NCBI RefSeq assembly: GCF_000017685.1
Contig: NC_010602.1
Span: 1,505,501 to 1,569,500, forward strand
Reading direction: 5' to 3'
Length of the DNA: 64,000 nt
Source: Leptospira biflexa serovar Patoc strain 'Patoc 1 (Paris)'
Lineage (GTDB): Bacteria; Spirochaetota; Leptospiria; Leptospirales; Leptospiraceae
The first letter of the stretch is position 1, and each line of letters begins with the position of its first letter. Positions 15,814 through 24,369 of this stretch are shown here, in pieces. The notes under the pieces are model-generated. The model was not told the DNA's origin, ran no database searches, and was given only the letters and a program-made list of their open reading frames with translations. Made by a program: the position numbers and the translations under genes.

Positions 15814-17136
15814 CTAATTTCGCCCAGAATATCCTATGACATCCATAAAGGCAGAGACAGAAAAAACTGCTTTCCCGGGTCCAGGTTCCCCATATCCAGG
15901 AGGTGTTGGCAATCCATAGGATTCAAAGGTTTCTTTCCATGCGCGTAACAATTCACAAAAATAAACAAGCGGAGGACCTGCTTGTTGGCCAAGGGTTGTG
16001 TATGGTTCGGGGCACCATGCTGTAAATCTAGGCACAATTCCTTTGGACATAAAAAAGTCTAATCCTTGTTTGGTGGATGTGATGGCCTCTTTCACTGTTT
16101 TGAATCCCCATGGTTCGGAAAGTTCCACTCCACCAACAAAGTTTGGAATGACATTTTCGGGACCAAACACTTCAGCCGAATCCACCACACGTCGGATCCA
16201 GTTTTCATACCCGATCCAACTGGCTTTCCCTGGACAAATTTTTTCAAAGAGTGTTTTGTCCCACACTTCATAATTGGGATGGTAGATTTGGATCCCCGCA
16301 TCTTTGAATTTCTGGCAATCTTCCTTTTCAAAGGCCTGTGCCACCAGTTTTCCCATCCATCGTTTGGGAAACCTGGCTTCGATGGCTTGTGGGTATTGGA
16401 GGTAAAAATCTACTTCTGATTTTTTCTTTAAATTGGTGAGGACAGAGCCACCAGTGATGGTGTATACCTTTGCAATTTGGTCTTCTGCATCCACCCAAGA
16501 AAGGACTTCTAAAATATCTTCGACATCCTTAACACCTGTATAAGGCCGTCCGGCCCCTTTTTGTTGGCGGTAGTTATGGTTGATATCGCAGTAGGCACAT
16601 TCCTCATCTTTTCCAAAGTACTGGCAATTGCGAAAGACCGTTAGGTACAAGAGGTATCCCCATTCAATGACGGGAGCAATTTCACCCGGAAATTTTCCCG
16701 ATTTGGTTTTGTGTTTGTACCAAGACGGAATCGGAGGGTATTCGGCGGTTCCAATCTCTGTTTCATCTAAGTAGAGAGTTGGCTTTCCCTCCTTCAGTTT
16801 CATTTTGTACGGTGAATTTGGGTTGTTACGAGTGGAGATCACTGTTTTCAGAAGTCCGAAGTGACCTCCGCTGATTTTGATTTCTTCCGGTGCTTTGGTA
16901 TCTGCGCCATCTTTTAGGTCGGCCAGTGGGATATGATCAAAGGAAAAGATGAAGTAGTCTTTGGATTTATACGGGTCTTTCACTTGGAAAGCCTCAGGAA
17001 AAAAATGAATCCCCTGCCGGAGGATGTCTTGTTTGACAATGGCTTCCATGGGTAGGTCTTTGTAAGTTCTTTCCATTTCTTCCAATAATGGAAGTGAGGA
17101 GGCAGGTCTTTGGTTCAATGTAGAGGTTTCAGCCAT
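15814..17136 (-). CDS. radical SAM protein with atypical CX8CX2C motif
   Basis: The product has 440 residues from ATG 17136, preceded by AGGAAG. The frame is open further upstream, but that part is basic and includes no better start. At 171-183 it has C-QYFGKDEE-C-AY-C-D, i.e. CX8CX2C instead of the usual CX3CX2C. It is followed by TITGGSVLT, which matches the GGE-type SAM-binding strand, and later by NVIPNFVGGVELSEPWGF and RFTAWCPEP. This suggests a radical SAM enzyme of unknown reaction; several atypical spacings are known in the superfamily. It is monocistronic, in a 258-bp divergent gap with the FecR gene. Confidence 0.7.
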   Translation of the reverse strand: MAETSTLNQRPASSLPLLEEMERTYKDLPMEAIVKQDILRQGIHFFPEAFQVKDPYKSKDYFIFSFDHIPLADLKDGADTKAPEEIKISGGHFGLLKTVISTRNNPNSPYKMKLKEGKPTLYLDETEIGTAEYPPIPSWYKHKTKSGKFPGEIAPVIEWGYLLYLTVFRNCQYFGKDEECAYCDINHNYRQQKGAGRPYTGVKDVEDILEVLSWVDAEDQIAKVYTITGGSVLTNLKKKSEVDFYLQYPQAIEARFPKRWMGKLVAQAFEKEDCQKFKDAGIQIYHPNYEVWDKTLFEKICPGKASWIGYENWIRRVVDSAEVFGPENVIPNFVGGVELSEPWGFKTVKEAITSTKQGLDFFMSKGIVPRFTAWCPEPYTTLGQQAGPPLVYFCELLRAWKETFESYGLPTPPGYGEPGPGKAVFSVSAFMDVIGYSGRN

Positions 17137-17394
17137 AATGGGAGTATTTTTCTTCCTTTCTCTTAGACAAAGCGATTTTCCCAGAAAAATAGCCAAAAAC
17201 CCCCTAAATTCCGCGGTTCTTCGCAAAAATACCGAATATTCGTTTACAAATCCCCACACTAAATTATTTTTTTTCCGAACTAATGAAATTTTTTTCATTC
17301 TAGAAAAAAATACAAAAAAGCTGGGAATTTTCTATGTCTCAGTTTGTTGATTAGAGAGTAAGGAAATTAGAATTTCACTAAGGGACAGGAAGAT

Positions 17395-18576
17395 ATGAAA
17401 GCATCGAAACTAACCATCATAGGACTTGCGATTCTTTTCACTGGACTTACAGTTTGTAAGAAACCAGATGCAGAAGTAACGGAAGCACCTAAAAAACCAG
17501 CAGACTTGTCTGCGGTTGTCGTATTTGCGGTAGGAGATTCAAAAATCCAACACGCAGACCAAACGGAAGAAAAAGCACAACTTGGTTCTCTTCTGAAAAC
17601 AGGGGATAATGTAGTCACAGGCGACAATGGAAAAGTAGACATCCAATTTGCAGATGGCTCGAGCATTCGTATCTCTCCAAAGTCCGCGATTGACTTTGCA
17701 AGACTATCACAAGACAATGCAGGAACAACAGACACTCAAATTGCTCTCGTTTCTGGAAAGGTTTTTGCGAAAGTCAACAAAGCTAAGAAAGAAGACAACT
17801 TTACTGTCGTGACACCAACTGCGATTGCGGGTGTGCGAGGAACGTCTTTTATCGTAGAATCAGCTGAAGGAAAACCTGCGAAAGTGAAAGTAGTGGAAGG
17901 ATCCGTTGCATTTGCTCCGCGTGTTCCCGCTCTTGAAAAACTTTCTGAAGAAGAAATTTCTAAGAATGGTGATCTTAAAAAACTACAAGAGTCCATTGCA
18001 AAAGCAGAAGTCATCTTAGAAAAAGACCAAGCTTCGACTCAATCTGCAAAATCTGCAGAACTTGCGAAATCAGCAGACATCCAATCTTTGGATTTGTCAA
18101 AAGCGTTTAAAACTTCTGAGAAAGAAAAACTCGTAGTTGAAAGTGCGAAATTGACTAAAAACGAAGAACAAGAAATCAAAACGATCGTGACTGTTGACAA
18201 ACAAACAGCACAAGAGATTGTAAAACTTAGTGAATCAGCACAAACTGAGAAACTCGATGAATTGAAAAAACAAGAAATCGATACTAAGAAACATGAGATC
18301 GAAAAAGAAGTAGCGAAACGACAAGAAGAAGAGAAGAAAAAATTCGAAGATTCTTTAGCGAGCCAACCAAAAGATTTCAAATCTAAAAAAGACATTGTAA
18401 ACTACTACGAAAGAATCGAAAAAATCGTGTTAGTTGACGGAAAAACAGTGATTGGTGCGATCATCAACCAAGAAAATGGTCAACTGATTGTTCACACTGA
18501 AAATGGTGTTAAAAAAATTGATATGGACAATGTAGAAGAAGTCATTTACGACCTTCAACAAAAATCCAAATTCTAA
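17395..18576 (+). CDS. FecR-domain lipoprotein with coiled-coil tail
   Basis: The product has 393 residues. ACAGGAAG precedes ATG 17395. Signal peptide and lipobox end GLTVC. Residues about 70-170 form a FecR domain: GDNGKVDIQFADGSSIRISP, ALVSGKVFAKVNK, FTVVTPTAIAGVRGTSFIVE. After that comes about 170 residues of Lys/Glu/Ala-rich heptad-like coiled coil (KKQEIDTKKHEIEKEVAKRQ) and a small beta module (VLVDGKTVIGAIINQENGQL) at the end. There is no FecI sigma factor or TonB receptor nearby, so this is not a classical iron-signalling pair. It resembles the leptospiral LipL45-type FecR lipoproteins, as I recall them. It ends at a clear terminator. Confidence 0.85.
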   Translation: MKASKLTIIGLAILFTGLTVCKKPDAEVTEAPKKPADLSAVVVFAVGDSKIQHADQTEEKAQLGSLLKTGDNVVTGDNGKVDIQFADGSSIRISPKSAIDFARLSQDNAGTTDTQIALVSGKVFAKVNKAKKEDNFTVVTPTAIAGVRGTSFIVESAEGKPAKVKVVEGSVAFAPRVPALEKLSEEEISKNGDLKKLQESIAKAEVILEKDQASTQSAKSAELAKSADIQSLDLSKAFKTSEKEKLVVESAKLTKNEEQEIKTIVTVDKQTAQEIVKLSESAQTEKLDELKKQEIDTKKHEIEKEVAKRQEEEKKKFEDSLASQPKDFKSKKDIVNYYERIEKIVLVDGKTVIGAIINQENGQLIVHTENGVKKIDMDNVEEVIYDLQQKSKF

Positions 18577-18602
18577 AACAACCACACCCTTAAGTAGAAA
18601 AG

Positions 18603-18634
18603 AAGCCTGGAGGAATTCCCTCTGGGCTTTTTTT
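18603..18634. terminator. bidirectional intrinsic terminator
   Basis: AGCCTGGAGG and CCCTCTGGGCT form a stem of about ten pairs around an AATT loop, followed by TTTTTTT. It lies 27 bp after the FecR stop. The opposite strand also has a T-rich tail (CTTTTCT), so it could serve the minus-strand gene ending at 18633 too, whose stop it overlaps. Confidence 0.85.
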
Positions 18635-18929
18635 ATGTACGGTTCGTTTTGTATTCGTTCCAGAGAATGCGTATGGCATTGATGAGTGGACTCACTTCGA
18701 TGAGGAGCAAATTGTTTTGGTATTTTACAAGGAGAGTGTTTTGACCAAATCGATCCATCTCCCCCCATTCCACTTGTAATTCAGGGTGGTGGGTGAGTGC
18801 CTTTTGGATGAGGACTTTGACCTCGTAGTCAGAAAGAGTTTCATCAATTTCGCCTAAATCCTTTAGGATGGACAAAAAGAATGTTTTTGCGAGCCCTCTT
18901 TGAAATTCCTCAGATTCCTCTTCGTTCAT
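18633..18929 (-). CDS. small acidic protein downstream of lipA
   Basis: A 98-residue product starting 2 nt after the lipA stop, so surely co-transcribed. No signal peptide. It has a helical N-terminal half (EEFQRGLAKTFFLSILKDLG, DYEVKVLIQKALTHHPEL) and a beta-like C-terminal half (GQNTLLVKYQNNLLLIEVSP). Not recognised. Linkage to lipA alone is weak evidence for a part in lipoate metabolism. Confidence 0.55.
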   Translation of the reverse strand: MNEEESEEFQRGLAKTFFLSILKDLGEIDETLSDYEVKVLIQKALTHHPELQVEWGEMDRFGQNTLLVKYQNNLLLIEVSPLINAIRILWNEYKTNRT

Positions 18930-18931
18930 AT

Positions 18932-19852
18932 CTACTCTGTCGGTAGAATTTGGGATTCCTCATGGAAATATTCATCTGCATGGTAGGAAGACCGAACGAG
19001 TGGTCCAGAAGCTACCGTTTTAAATCCAATCTTGTATGCCGTTTCTTTCCACATGACAAAGGTTTCTGGGCGGACGAAACTTTGCACTGGGTAGTGGGTT
19101 GGGCCTGGCTGTAGGTACTGACCGATTGTCAACATCCGGACACCATGAGCAAATAAATCCATTAGGCATTGGTTTACATCTTCGTCTGTTTCCCCGAGTC
19201 CAAGAATGATCCCACTTTTCGTGAGAAATCCATGGTTTGCAATATGAGCTAATACTTCGAGAGAACGTTTGTAGTTTTTTTGTGGGGTGATGGTAGGGAA
19301 GAGTGATTCCACAGTTTCGATATTATGATTGATGATATTCGGTTTCGCCGCATACAGAATCTGTAAGGAATCTTCTTTTGCCTTAAAGTCAGGGATGAGA
19401 ACTTCGATCGTACAATCTTTATGGTAGGTTTTGATTTTGGTGATGGTTTCTGCAAAGTGACTTGCCCCTCCATCTTTTAAATCATCCCGGTTCACAGCGG
19501 TGAGGACCACATGTCTCAGTCCAAGCGACTGCACAGATCTTGCGACTCGTTCTGGTTCGAGGGAATCTAAGGGTTTTGGTTTTCCAAAGGCAACATCACA
19601 GTATTGGCACCTTCTTGTACAAATGTCTCCTGCGAGCATATATGTGGCAGTTTTGCGGTTCCAACAATGGTTGAGGTTTGGGCAACTTGCGGATTCGCAA
19701 ACTGTATGGAGCTCTTTGGATTCCACCTCCGCTCGGACAACAGAAAGTGCATCCGAATCCGTAGGAAAGCTCACTCGCACCTTCATCCAGTCCGGGAGGG
19801 GAACGGTGGGGTTTAGATTTTTGGAGCGAGGTTTCTTTTTTAATGGATTCAT
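18932..19852 (-). CDS. lipA: lipoyl synthase
   Basis: The product has 306 residues from ATG 19852, with AAGAAGG immediately upstream; the frame is open to 20164, but that part overlaps the divergent pseudouridine synthase gene and is not LipA-like. The auxiliary iron-sulphur cluster motif C52-x4-C57-x5-C63 and the radical SAM motif C78-x3-C82-x2-C85 are both intact, and RSSYHAD near the C-terminus gives the conserved serine ligand. LipA inserts two sulphur atoms into octanoyl chains on carrier proteins, forming lipoyl groups for 2-oxoacid dehydrogenases and the glycine cleavage system. Confidence 0.97.
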   Translation of the reverse strand: MNPLKKKPRSKNLNPTVPLPDWMKVRVSFPTDSDALSVVRAEVESKELHTVCESASCPNLNHCWNRKTATYMLAGDICTRRCQYCDVAFGKPKPLDSLEPERVARSVQSLGLRHVVLTAVNRDDLKDGGASHFAETITKIKTYHKDCTIEVLIPDFKAKEDSLQILYAAKPNIINHNIETVESLFPTITPQKNYKRSLEVLAHIANHGFLTKSGIILGLGETDEDVNQCLMDLFAHGVRMLTIGQYLQPGPTHYPVQSFVRPETFVMWKETAYKIGFKTVASGPLVRSSYHADEYFHEESQILPTE

Positions 19853-19901
19853 ACCTTCTTTAGACTTTTTGAAATGAGGCCACTTTGTAAAATGGAAAAT
19901 C

Positions 19902-20645
19902 ATGAGGATCAATGCATTTCTTGCCAAATTAGGTTTAGGTTCCCGTAGAAAGGTCGAAGAATTGGTCCTCGCCGGTAGGGTCAAAATCAACGGAAGTACC
20001 ATCACAGACTTGTCTTTCCAGGTAAACGAAGAGGATTCTATTCTCTTTGATGGAAAACCTGTGACAAAAGAAGAAGGTTCCGATTCTAGACCAAAAATCA
20101 TCGCCTTTAATAAACCACCAGGGTTTCTCACATCCCATGAAGACAAACACCATGAGAATACCATCTTTACATTATTACCAGAGTCGTTTCAAAAATACAA
20201 TTATGCGGGACGCCTTGATTTAGATTCGAGAGGGCTTATTCTATTATCCATCGATGGAAATTTCATTCAGAAGGTGACACATCCTAAAAATAAAATTGAT
20301 AAAGAATATATTATTAGTTTGAAACAACCTGTCAGTTGGAAAAAAATTGCCGAAGAATTTATGTTAGGTGTAAGAGAAGGTGGAGAAACACTTAGAGCAC
20401 TTGCTGTAAAACCAGCCAATGTATTCCCCGAAAAAACACCACCTGGTTTTACCAGTTACCTCAGCATCGTCTTAAAAGAAGGGAAAAAAAGGCAAATCCG
20501 AAGGATGTGTAAAACAAAAGATTTGGTTGTTCTTGATTTGTATCGGATCCGCATTGGGAAATTAGATTTGCGAAATTTTGATCTATTGGAAGGAAAATAC
20601 AAAGTGGTCACAGAAGAGCAAGTTCTTGGAAATTTGAATCCTTAA
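19902..20645 (+). CDS. RsuA/RluB-family rRNA pseudouridine synthase
   Basis: The product has 247 residues. N-terminal S4 RNA-binding domain (MRINAFLAKLGLGSRRKVEE, then VKINGSTITD), then the catalytic domain with the Asp-bearing motif YAGRLDLDSRGLILLS, FNKPPGFLTS and the C-terminal KEGKKRQIRRMC signature. The family makes pseudouridine in rRNA (16S for RsuA, 23S for RluB/RluE/RluF); which target applies here is not clear. Divergent from lipA with a 49-bp gap. Confidence 0.92.
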   Translation: MRINAFLAKLGLGSRRKVEELVLAGRVKINGSTITDLSFQVNEEDSILFDGKPVTKEEGSDSRPKIIAFNKPPGFLTSHEDKHHENTIFTLLPESFQKYNYAGRLDLDSRGLILLSIDGNFIQKVTHPKNKIDKEYIISLKQPVSWKKIAEEFMLGVREGGETLRALAVKPANVFPEKTPPGFTSYLSIVLKEGKKRQIRRMCKTKDLVVLDLYRIRIGKLDLRNFDLLEGKYKVVTEEQVLGNLNP

Positions 20646-20701
20646 TTTAGTTGAAGAATCCACTCGACTCGTAAAATGGTGAGGTTAGGGGATTTGTTTT
20701 T

Positions 20702-21727
20702 TTGAAATCAAAACCATTTTTATTTTACCCAGTTGTTCTCTTTTTATTTATTTTTTTAGTAGATAAAATATTTTTATTACCAATCTTTCATGATGAATTT
20801 CTGCAGGCTGGTAATTCCGTTTTTTATTTTCAAAGAAAGGTATTAAAGGAACGCCTACTGAGAGACCCGGATTTAAAGGATAAAAAACTCGCTCTTGTTT
20901 TTGGGGACTCTCGGTCCTATCCTTTTTCTGAATTAGGCATCCCTGAACCTCATAAAAAAGATTGGTCTTTATACAATTTCAGTAGCCCTCAAGGAATTCC
21001 TATGAATTCCTTCATCCAATTCCAAGAAATTTTGGAATCAGGGGTCACACCAAATTTTGTCATTTTGTCTCTGAGTCCAGAAGCCTTTGATGATTCCAAA
21101 GGTTTTATCCTCTCTCCTTTTTTAAGGATGGGCTGTGACAAAAACTGCATTGAAACCGTTTGGGAAGATGTTCCTAGTAAAGAAAAATGGTATTATTTCT
21201 TAGACCACGTTTTTGCAATTCGAAGTGTTGAGTTCAATCTATCGTTATTTTCATCCCGACTCAAACAAGGAAAACTGAGAGAATACAAATCCGCATACAA
21301 CCAAGAATACCAACTCATCAATTTCACAAAAGGTGAGTATCTCATGTATGGTGTACATGAAAATCCAATTGAAAAAATCAAAAACGATACTGTCCGGATC
21401 GGTAATTTATACATGCGATCTTTTGTTTTAGGTAAATCTCAACTACCATATGTGGAAGCTTTTTTAAAACTCACGAAAGAAAAGAATATCAAAACTTTAG
21501 TGATTTGGCCAAAAGTTTTCCCAGGTTATTACTCCTATTATGAAAAATTCCAAGTAAAAGAAGTTTGGTGGAATCCAATAGAAGTCATGGCGAAACAATA
21601 CGGAGCTTCTTCTCTCAATTGGAACCAGCCAAATACTTGTGATTTATTCAATGATGCTTCCCACCAATCTGCATTATGTTTTGTCGATCAGATGAAAGAA
21701 ATTTGGATCAATTACGCTGAAAGATAG
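20702..21727 (+). CDS. DUF1574-type membrane-anchored protein
   Basis: The product has 341 residues, with TTG at 20702 the first possible start after an in-frame TAA (20672-20674); AGGGGA lies about 12 nt upstream. An N-terminal signal-anchor (FYPVVLFLFIFLVDKIFLLP) is followed by an SGNH-like block with ALVFGDSRSYPFSEL and NFSSPQGIPMNSF, and later NFVILSLSPEAF. This is the pattern of the leptospiral DUF1574 family, whose role is unknown; the GDSRS motif resembles block I of SGNH acyl-transferases and esterases. Its 3' end overlaps the reading frame of the HPP gene. Confidence 0.75.
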   Translation: MKSKPFLFYPVVLFLFIFLVDKIFLLPIFHDEFLQAGNSVFYFQRKVLKERLLRDPDLKDKKLALVFGDSRSYPFSELGIPEPHKKDWSLYNFSSPQGIPMNSFIQFQEILESGVTPNFVILSLSPEAFDDSKGFILSPFLRMGCDKNCIETVWEDVPSKEKWYYFLDHVFAIRSVEFNLSLFSSRLKQGKLREYKSAYNQEYQLINFTKGEYLMYGVHENPIEKIKNDTVRIGNLYMRSFVLGKSQLPYVEAFLKLTKEKNIKTLVIWPKVFPGYYSYYEKFQVKEVWWNPIEVMAKQYGASSLNWNQPNTCDLFNDASHQSALCFVDQMKEIWINYAER

Positions 21728-22241
21728 ATTCAAAAATATCCCCTATAAAATTAAAGCACCACTTCTCGCGAAACGAAACAAACTTTCCTATCGTTTTGCC
21801 ATTTGGAGTTTTATCAGTAGTACGGTTTCGATATGGTCCATTTTAATCATTACTAATTTGTCAGGGCATACCTTACTCATTGGTTCATTTGGAGCCACCG
21901 CTGTTTTATTATTTGCTGTTCCAGATGCACCCCTTTCCCAACCACGAAATCTCATCGGAGGTCATATCCTTTCTGCATGTATCGCCGTTTTGCTTGTACA
22001 AACAATCGGCACTAATTTTTTGACGATCGGGTTATCGGTTGGTCTTTCAATCCTTGTCATGTATCTGACTCATACCTTACACCCTCCAGGAGGGGCCACT
22101 GCGCTGATTGGTGTGATTGGGGGAGTGGGAGTGGAATTTATATTTTTTCCCGTTATGGTAGGTGTTCTTGTATTACTTTGTAATGCGTTAGTCGTGAACA
22201 ATCTGGTACACCACCGGAAGTATCCGGTGGTGTGGTTTTAG
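21711..22241 (+). CDS. HPP-family membrane protein with no ordinary start codon
   Basis: The HPP motif is plain: LIGSFGATAVLLFAVPDAPL, SQPRNLIGGH and THTLHPPGGATA, with four transmembrane helices. In-frame coding continues 49 codons upstream of the first TTG (21858) as RFKNIPYKIKAPLLAKRNK then YRFAIWSFISSTVSIWSILI, which supplies the missing first helix. In that extension the only candidates are ATT (21711) and CTG (21717), with GGA at 21705-21707. The start is therefore probably non-canonical and coupled to the DUF1574 stop at 21727. HPP proteins are thought to act in nitrite or other anion transport; the role here is unknown. Confidence 0.7.
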   Translation: MTLKDRFKNIPYKIKAPLLAKRNKLSYRFAIWSFISSTVSIWSILIITNLSGHTLLIGSFGATAVLLFAVPDAPLSQPRNLIGGHILSACIAVLLVQTIGTNFLTIGLSVGLSILVMYLTHTLHPPGGATALIGVIGGVGVEFIFFPVMVGVLVLLCNALVVNNLVHHRKYPVVWF

Positions 22242-22244
22242 GTT

Positions 22245-22889
22245 TTACCAGTTTAGTTTTTTGGAGTCTTCGACAAACTTAGCAAGTCCACTGTCTGTGA
22301 GTGGGTGTTTGAATAACATTTCAAATACCGAATAAGGAAGTGTCACACAATCCGCTCCGCGTAATGCCACTTCTTTGAAGTGAATGGGGTGGCGAACAGA
22401 TGCCGCAAGGATTTGAGTTTCAATTCCGTAGTTGTCGTAAATTTCTCGGATCTCAGAAATGAGTTCCAAACCATCGTATCCCACATCATCCAATCGTCCT
22501 ACGAAGGGAGAGATAAAGGTTGCACCAGCTTTTGCTGCAAGTAAGGCTTGGTTTGCTGTGAAACAAAGTGTAACGTTTGTTTGGATCCCTTGTTCTGCAA
22601 ATGCTTTCACTGCTTTCATGCCTTCAGGGATGAGAGGGACTTTGACTACAACGTTTTCTGCAATTTTAGAAAGTTCTAATCCTTCTTTGATCATGGTCGG
22701 CGCATCGGTCGCAAGTACCTCGGCACTTACAGGACCTTTTACAAAACTACAGATTTCTTTGATGACTTCTGTGAATTTTCGGCCTGATTTTGCAATGATG
22801 GAAGGGTTTGTCGTGATACCGTCAAGTAAGCCTAATTCATGGACTTTTTTGATTTCGTCAATGTTGGCTGTGTCTAAAAATAAATTCAT
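22245..22889 (-). CDS. transaldolase, fructose-6-phosphate aldolase (FSA/TalC) type
   Basis: The product has 214 residues from ATG 22889 ([20 protein letters not shown]), the typical short FSA/TalC length. Motifs: [14 protein letters not shown], the Schiff-base lysine in [27 protein letters not shown] and [10 protein letters not shown], all conserved in this subfamily. The enzyme either transfers dihydroxyacetone units in the non-oxidative pentose phosphate pathway or cleaves fructose 6-phosphate. It runs opposite to the HPP gene, with stops 3 bp apart, and follows the exported unknown gene at 22941. Confidence 0.93.
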
Positions 22890-22940
22890 TTTGCCTCGTA
22901 TGCTTGGTGATTTAGAACCAAGCCTCACGAGACAAGGTAA

Positions 22941-23612
22941 CTACGGGATTAAATCCCGCAAGGTTTTTGTTTCCTGAACACTGAAGAAATCCACGTAATC
23001 TTTGGCAATGATGTCACGAAGATTGGCTGAAAAATAATCGATACGACGAGTGTAAGGGAGTTTTTTGTATCCTTCCCTCCAAACGACAGCAAAACCACCT
23101 CGCGGAGGATTTTCCCTTCGTTCCACAAGTTCCCAAATGGCAGCACCGGAAACCTTATCATCTCCAATGGATTCTTTCCTTGGTTTCCCATATTTTTTTT
23201 CGAGTTTTTCTTTGATTTTGTCTGTTGGGACCAAATTGAAAGTCACTCCCACAGAAAATAGAATCCCATTTTCTCGAAACTCTGTTTGCCCTTCAATCGC
23301 TGGATCCGCTTCTGGTTGTCCCTCACGTTTTGGTCTCACTTCCTTTAGAAGCTCTGGGGTTTTATAAAAACGGTATAAATACAAAATGCCATTCCGACGG
23401 ATGAGAAGACTCACATCCTTTTTTTCGTTTAGGATTTCAATCTTTTCCTTGGAATCTGGGTTTGTAGCCATCGAAAGGAATTTTTCGCGGATGGATTCAA
23501 ACGTCATCCCCCAGGAGGCTTCCGCAAATCCATCTAAGGTATTTGGCATTTCTGTTTGTGAAAATAGATAACCAGGAAAACAAAAGAGGAGGAAAAGCAG
23601 ATATTTCTTCAT
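22941..23612 (-). CDS. exported protein, unknown
   Basis: The product has 223 residues from ATG 23612; the upstream open frame to 23810 overlaps coding sequence of the next gene and lacks a signal. Type I signal peptide (MKKYLLFLLFCFPGYLFSQ) with cleavage after LFS. The mature part starts LDGFAEASWGMTFESIREKF, a pattern seen in periplasmic proteins that begin with a G-x-x-W-G-x-x-x-x-x-v turn. A charged, beta-rich body follows, ending RIDYFSANLRDIIAKDYVDF. No family is known to me. Its stop lies 51 bp upstream of the transaldolase start on the same strand. Confidence 0.6.
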   Translation of the reverse strand: MKKYLLFLLFCFPGYLFSQTEMPNTLDGFAEASWGMTFESIREKFLSMATNPDSKEKIEILNEKKDVSLLIRRNGILYLYRFYKTPELLKEVRPKREGQPEADPAIEGQTEFRENGILFSVGVTFNLVPTDKIKEKLEKKYGKPRKESIGDDKVSGAAIWELVERRENPPRGGFAVVWREGYKKLPYTRRIDYFSANLRDIIAKDYVDFFSVQETKTLRDLIP

Positions 23613-23655
23613 ATAGTTTTTATCGGACAGTCTTTCCAAAAAGAGAACTCGTTTC

Positions 23656-24369
23656 TTACTTAAATTCGTCGGAGAAAGGGTCATCGCCAAGCCCATACTG
23701 ATCGTTTTCCGCGGCGAATGGGTTTTCTTCTGGATCATCGAATTGGGAGTTTCCGTCGGAATCACTGCCTTCATCGGAAAAGGAATTCCCCCAATCGTTT
23801 TCTTCTTCATAGGAAGGAACTGGTTCGAAACTCACACCCAAAATCGGTTCCTTGTTCCAAAGGAAAACAAGGACTGGCAATTGGAGTAAGAGGAGGAGGA
23901 GGTAAAATAAAAAATACAAATCACGATCGAGCCCGTAGTGCACGGCCCCACTCGAAAGATTTCCCAAAACAAACCCAGATAAAACTGGTTTCGCCAATCC
24001 CAAAATGGATTTTTCCTGGTATGCTTCACGGAGGATGGGATAAGAAAAAAACAAAGCCAAAAAGAAAATTGGCATATGAAAGATATGTTCAAATACCCCT
24101 GGCCCTTTTTCTCCCAACATGGAACCAAGAAGGGACCATAACCAGACAAAGATGGCACTTCCCAATAATGCCAAACTTCCATAGAGAAGGTTCCCATTGG
24201 ATTCCAAAAGATCAAGGAAGATTCGGATGACATCTCCCCTGATGTCTGTTAGTTCCTCTCTTCTATAATTTGATTTCGCAGAAAAAAACAATATCTTCGC
24301 GTAATATGATATCGCTGCTGCTACAAATCCAAAAACGAATAAAAAGAGTAGGAAAAGGAAAAATTCCAT
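23656..24369 (-). CDS. membrane protein with long acidic tail, linked to purH
   Basis: A 237-residue product whose ATG overlaps the purH TAA by one base, so it is translated from the purN-purH message. About five transmembrane helices (residues 1-28, 65-85, 93-110, 122-140, 150-170) are followed by about 65 cytoplasmic residues rich in Asp, Glu, Ser and Asn (EEENDWGNSFSDEGSDSDGN). The membrane part resembles a small YIP1-like or similar four-to-five-helix protein, but I cannot name it. A purine role is not implied by sequence. Confidence 0.65.
   Translation of the reverse strand: MEFFLFLLFLFVFGFVAAAISYYAKILFFSAKSNYRREELTDIRGDVIRIFLDLLESNGNLLYGSLALLGSAIFVWLWSLLGSMLGEKGPGVFEHIFHMPIFFLALFFSYPILREAYQEKSILGLAKPVLSGFVLGNLSSGAVHYGLDRDLYFLFYLLLLLLQLPVLVFLWNKEPILGVSFEPVPSYEEENDWGNSFSDEGSDSDGNSQFDDPEENPFAAENDQYGLGDDPFSDEFK

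Noticed and set aside
17137..17298. 54-codon N-terminal extension of the radical SAM gene
   Set aside because: It is basic, has no good ribosome site, and the ATG at 17136 is preceded by AGGAAG.
19853..20164. Extended lipA start upstream of 19852
   Set aside because: The extra 104 codons are antisense to the pseudouridine synthase gene and do not resemble LipA.
22459..22977. 172-codon plus-strand frame inside the transaldolase gene
   Set aside because: Antisense shadow of a clearly conserved enzyme.
23718..24230. 170-codon plus-strand frame opposite the purH-linked membrane gene
   Set aside because: Very basic composition from antisense of an acidic, Leu-rich gene; no start site.
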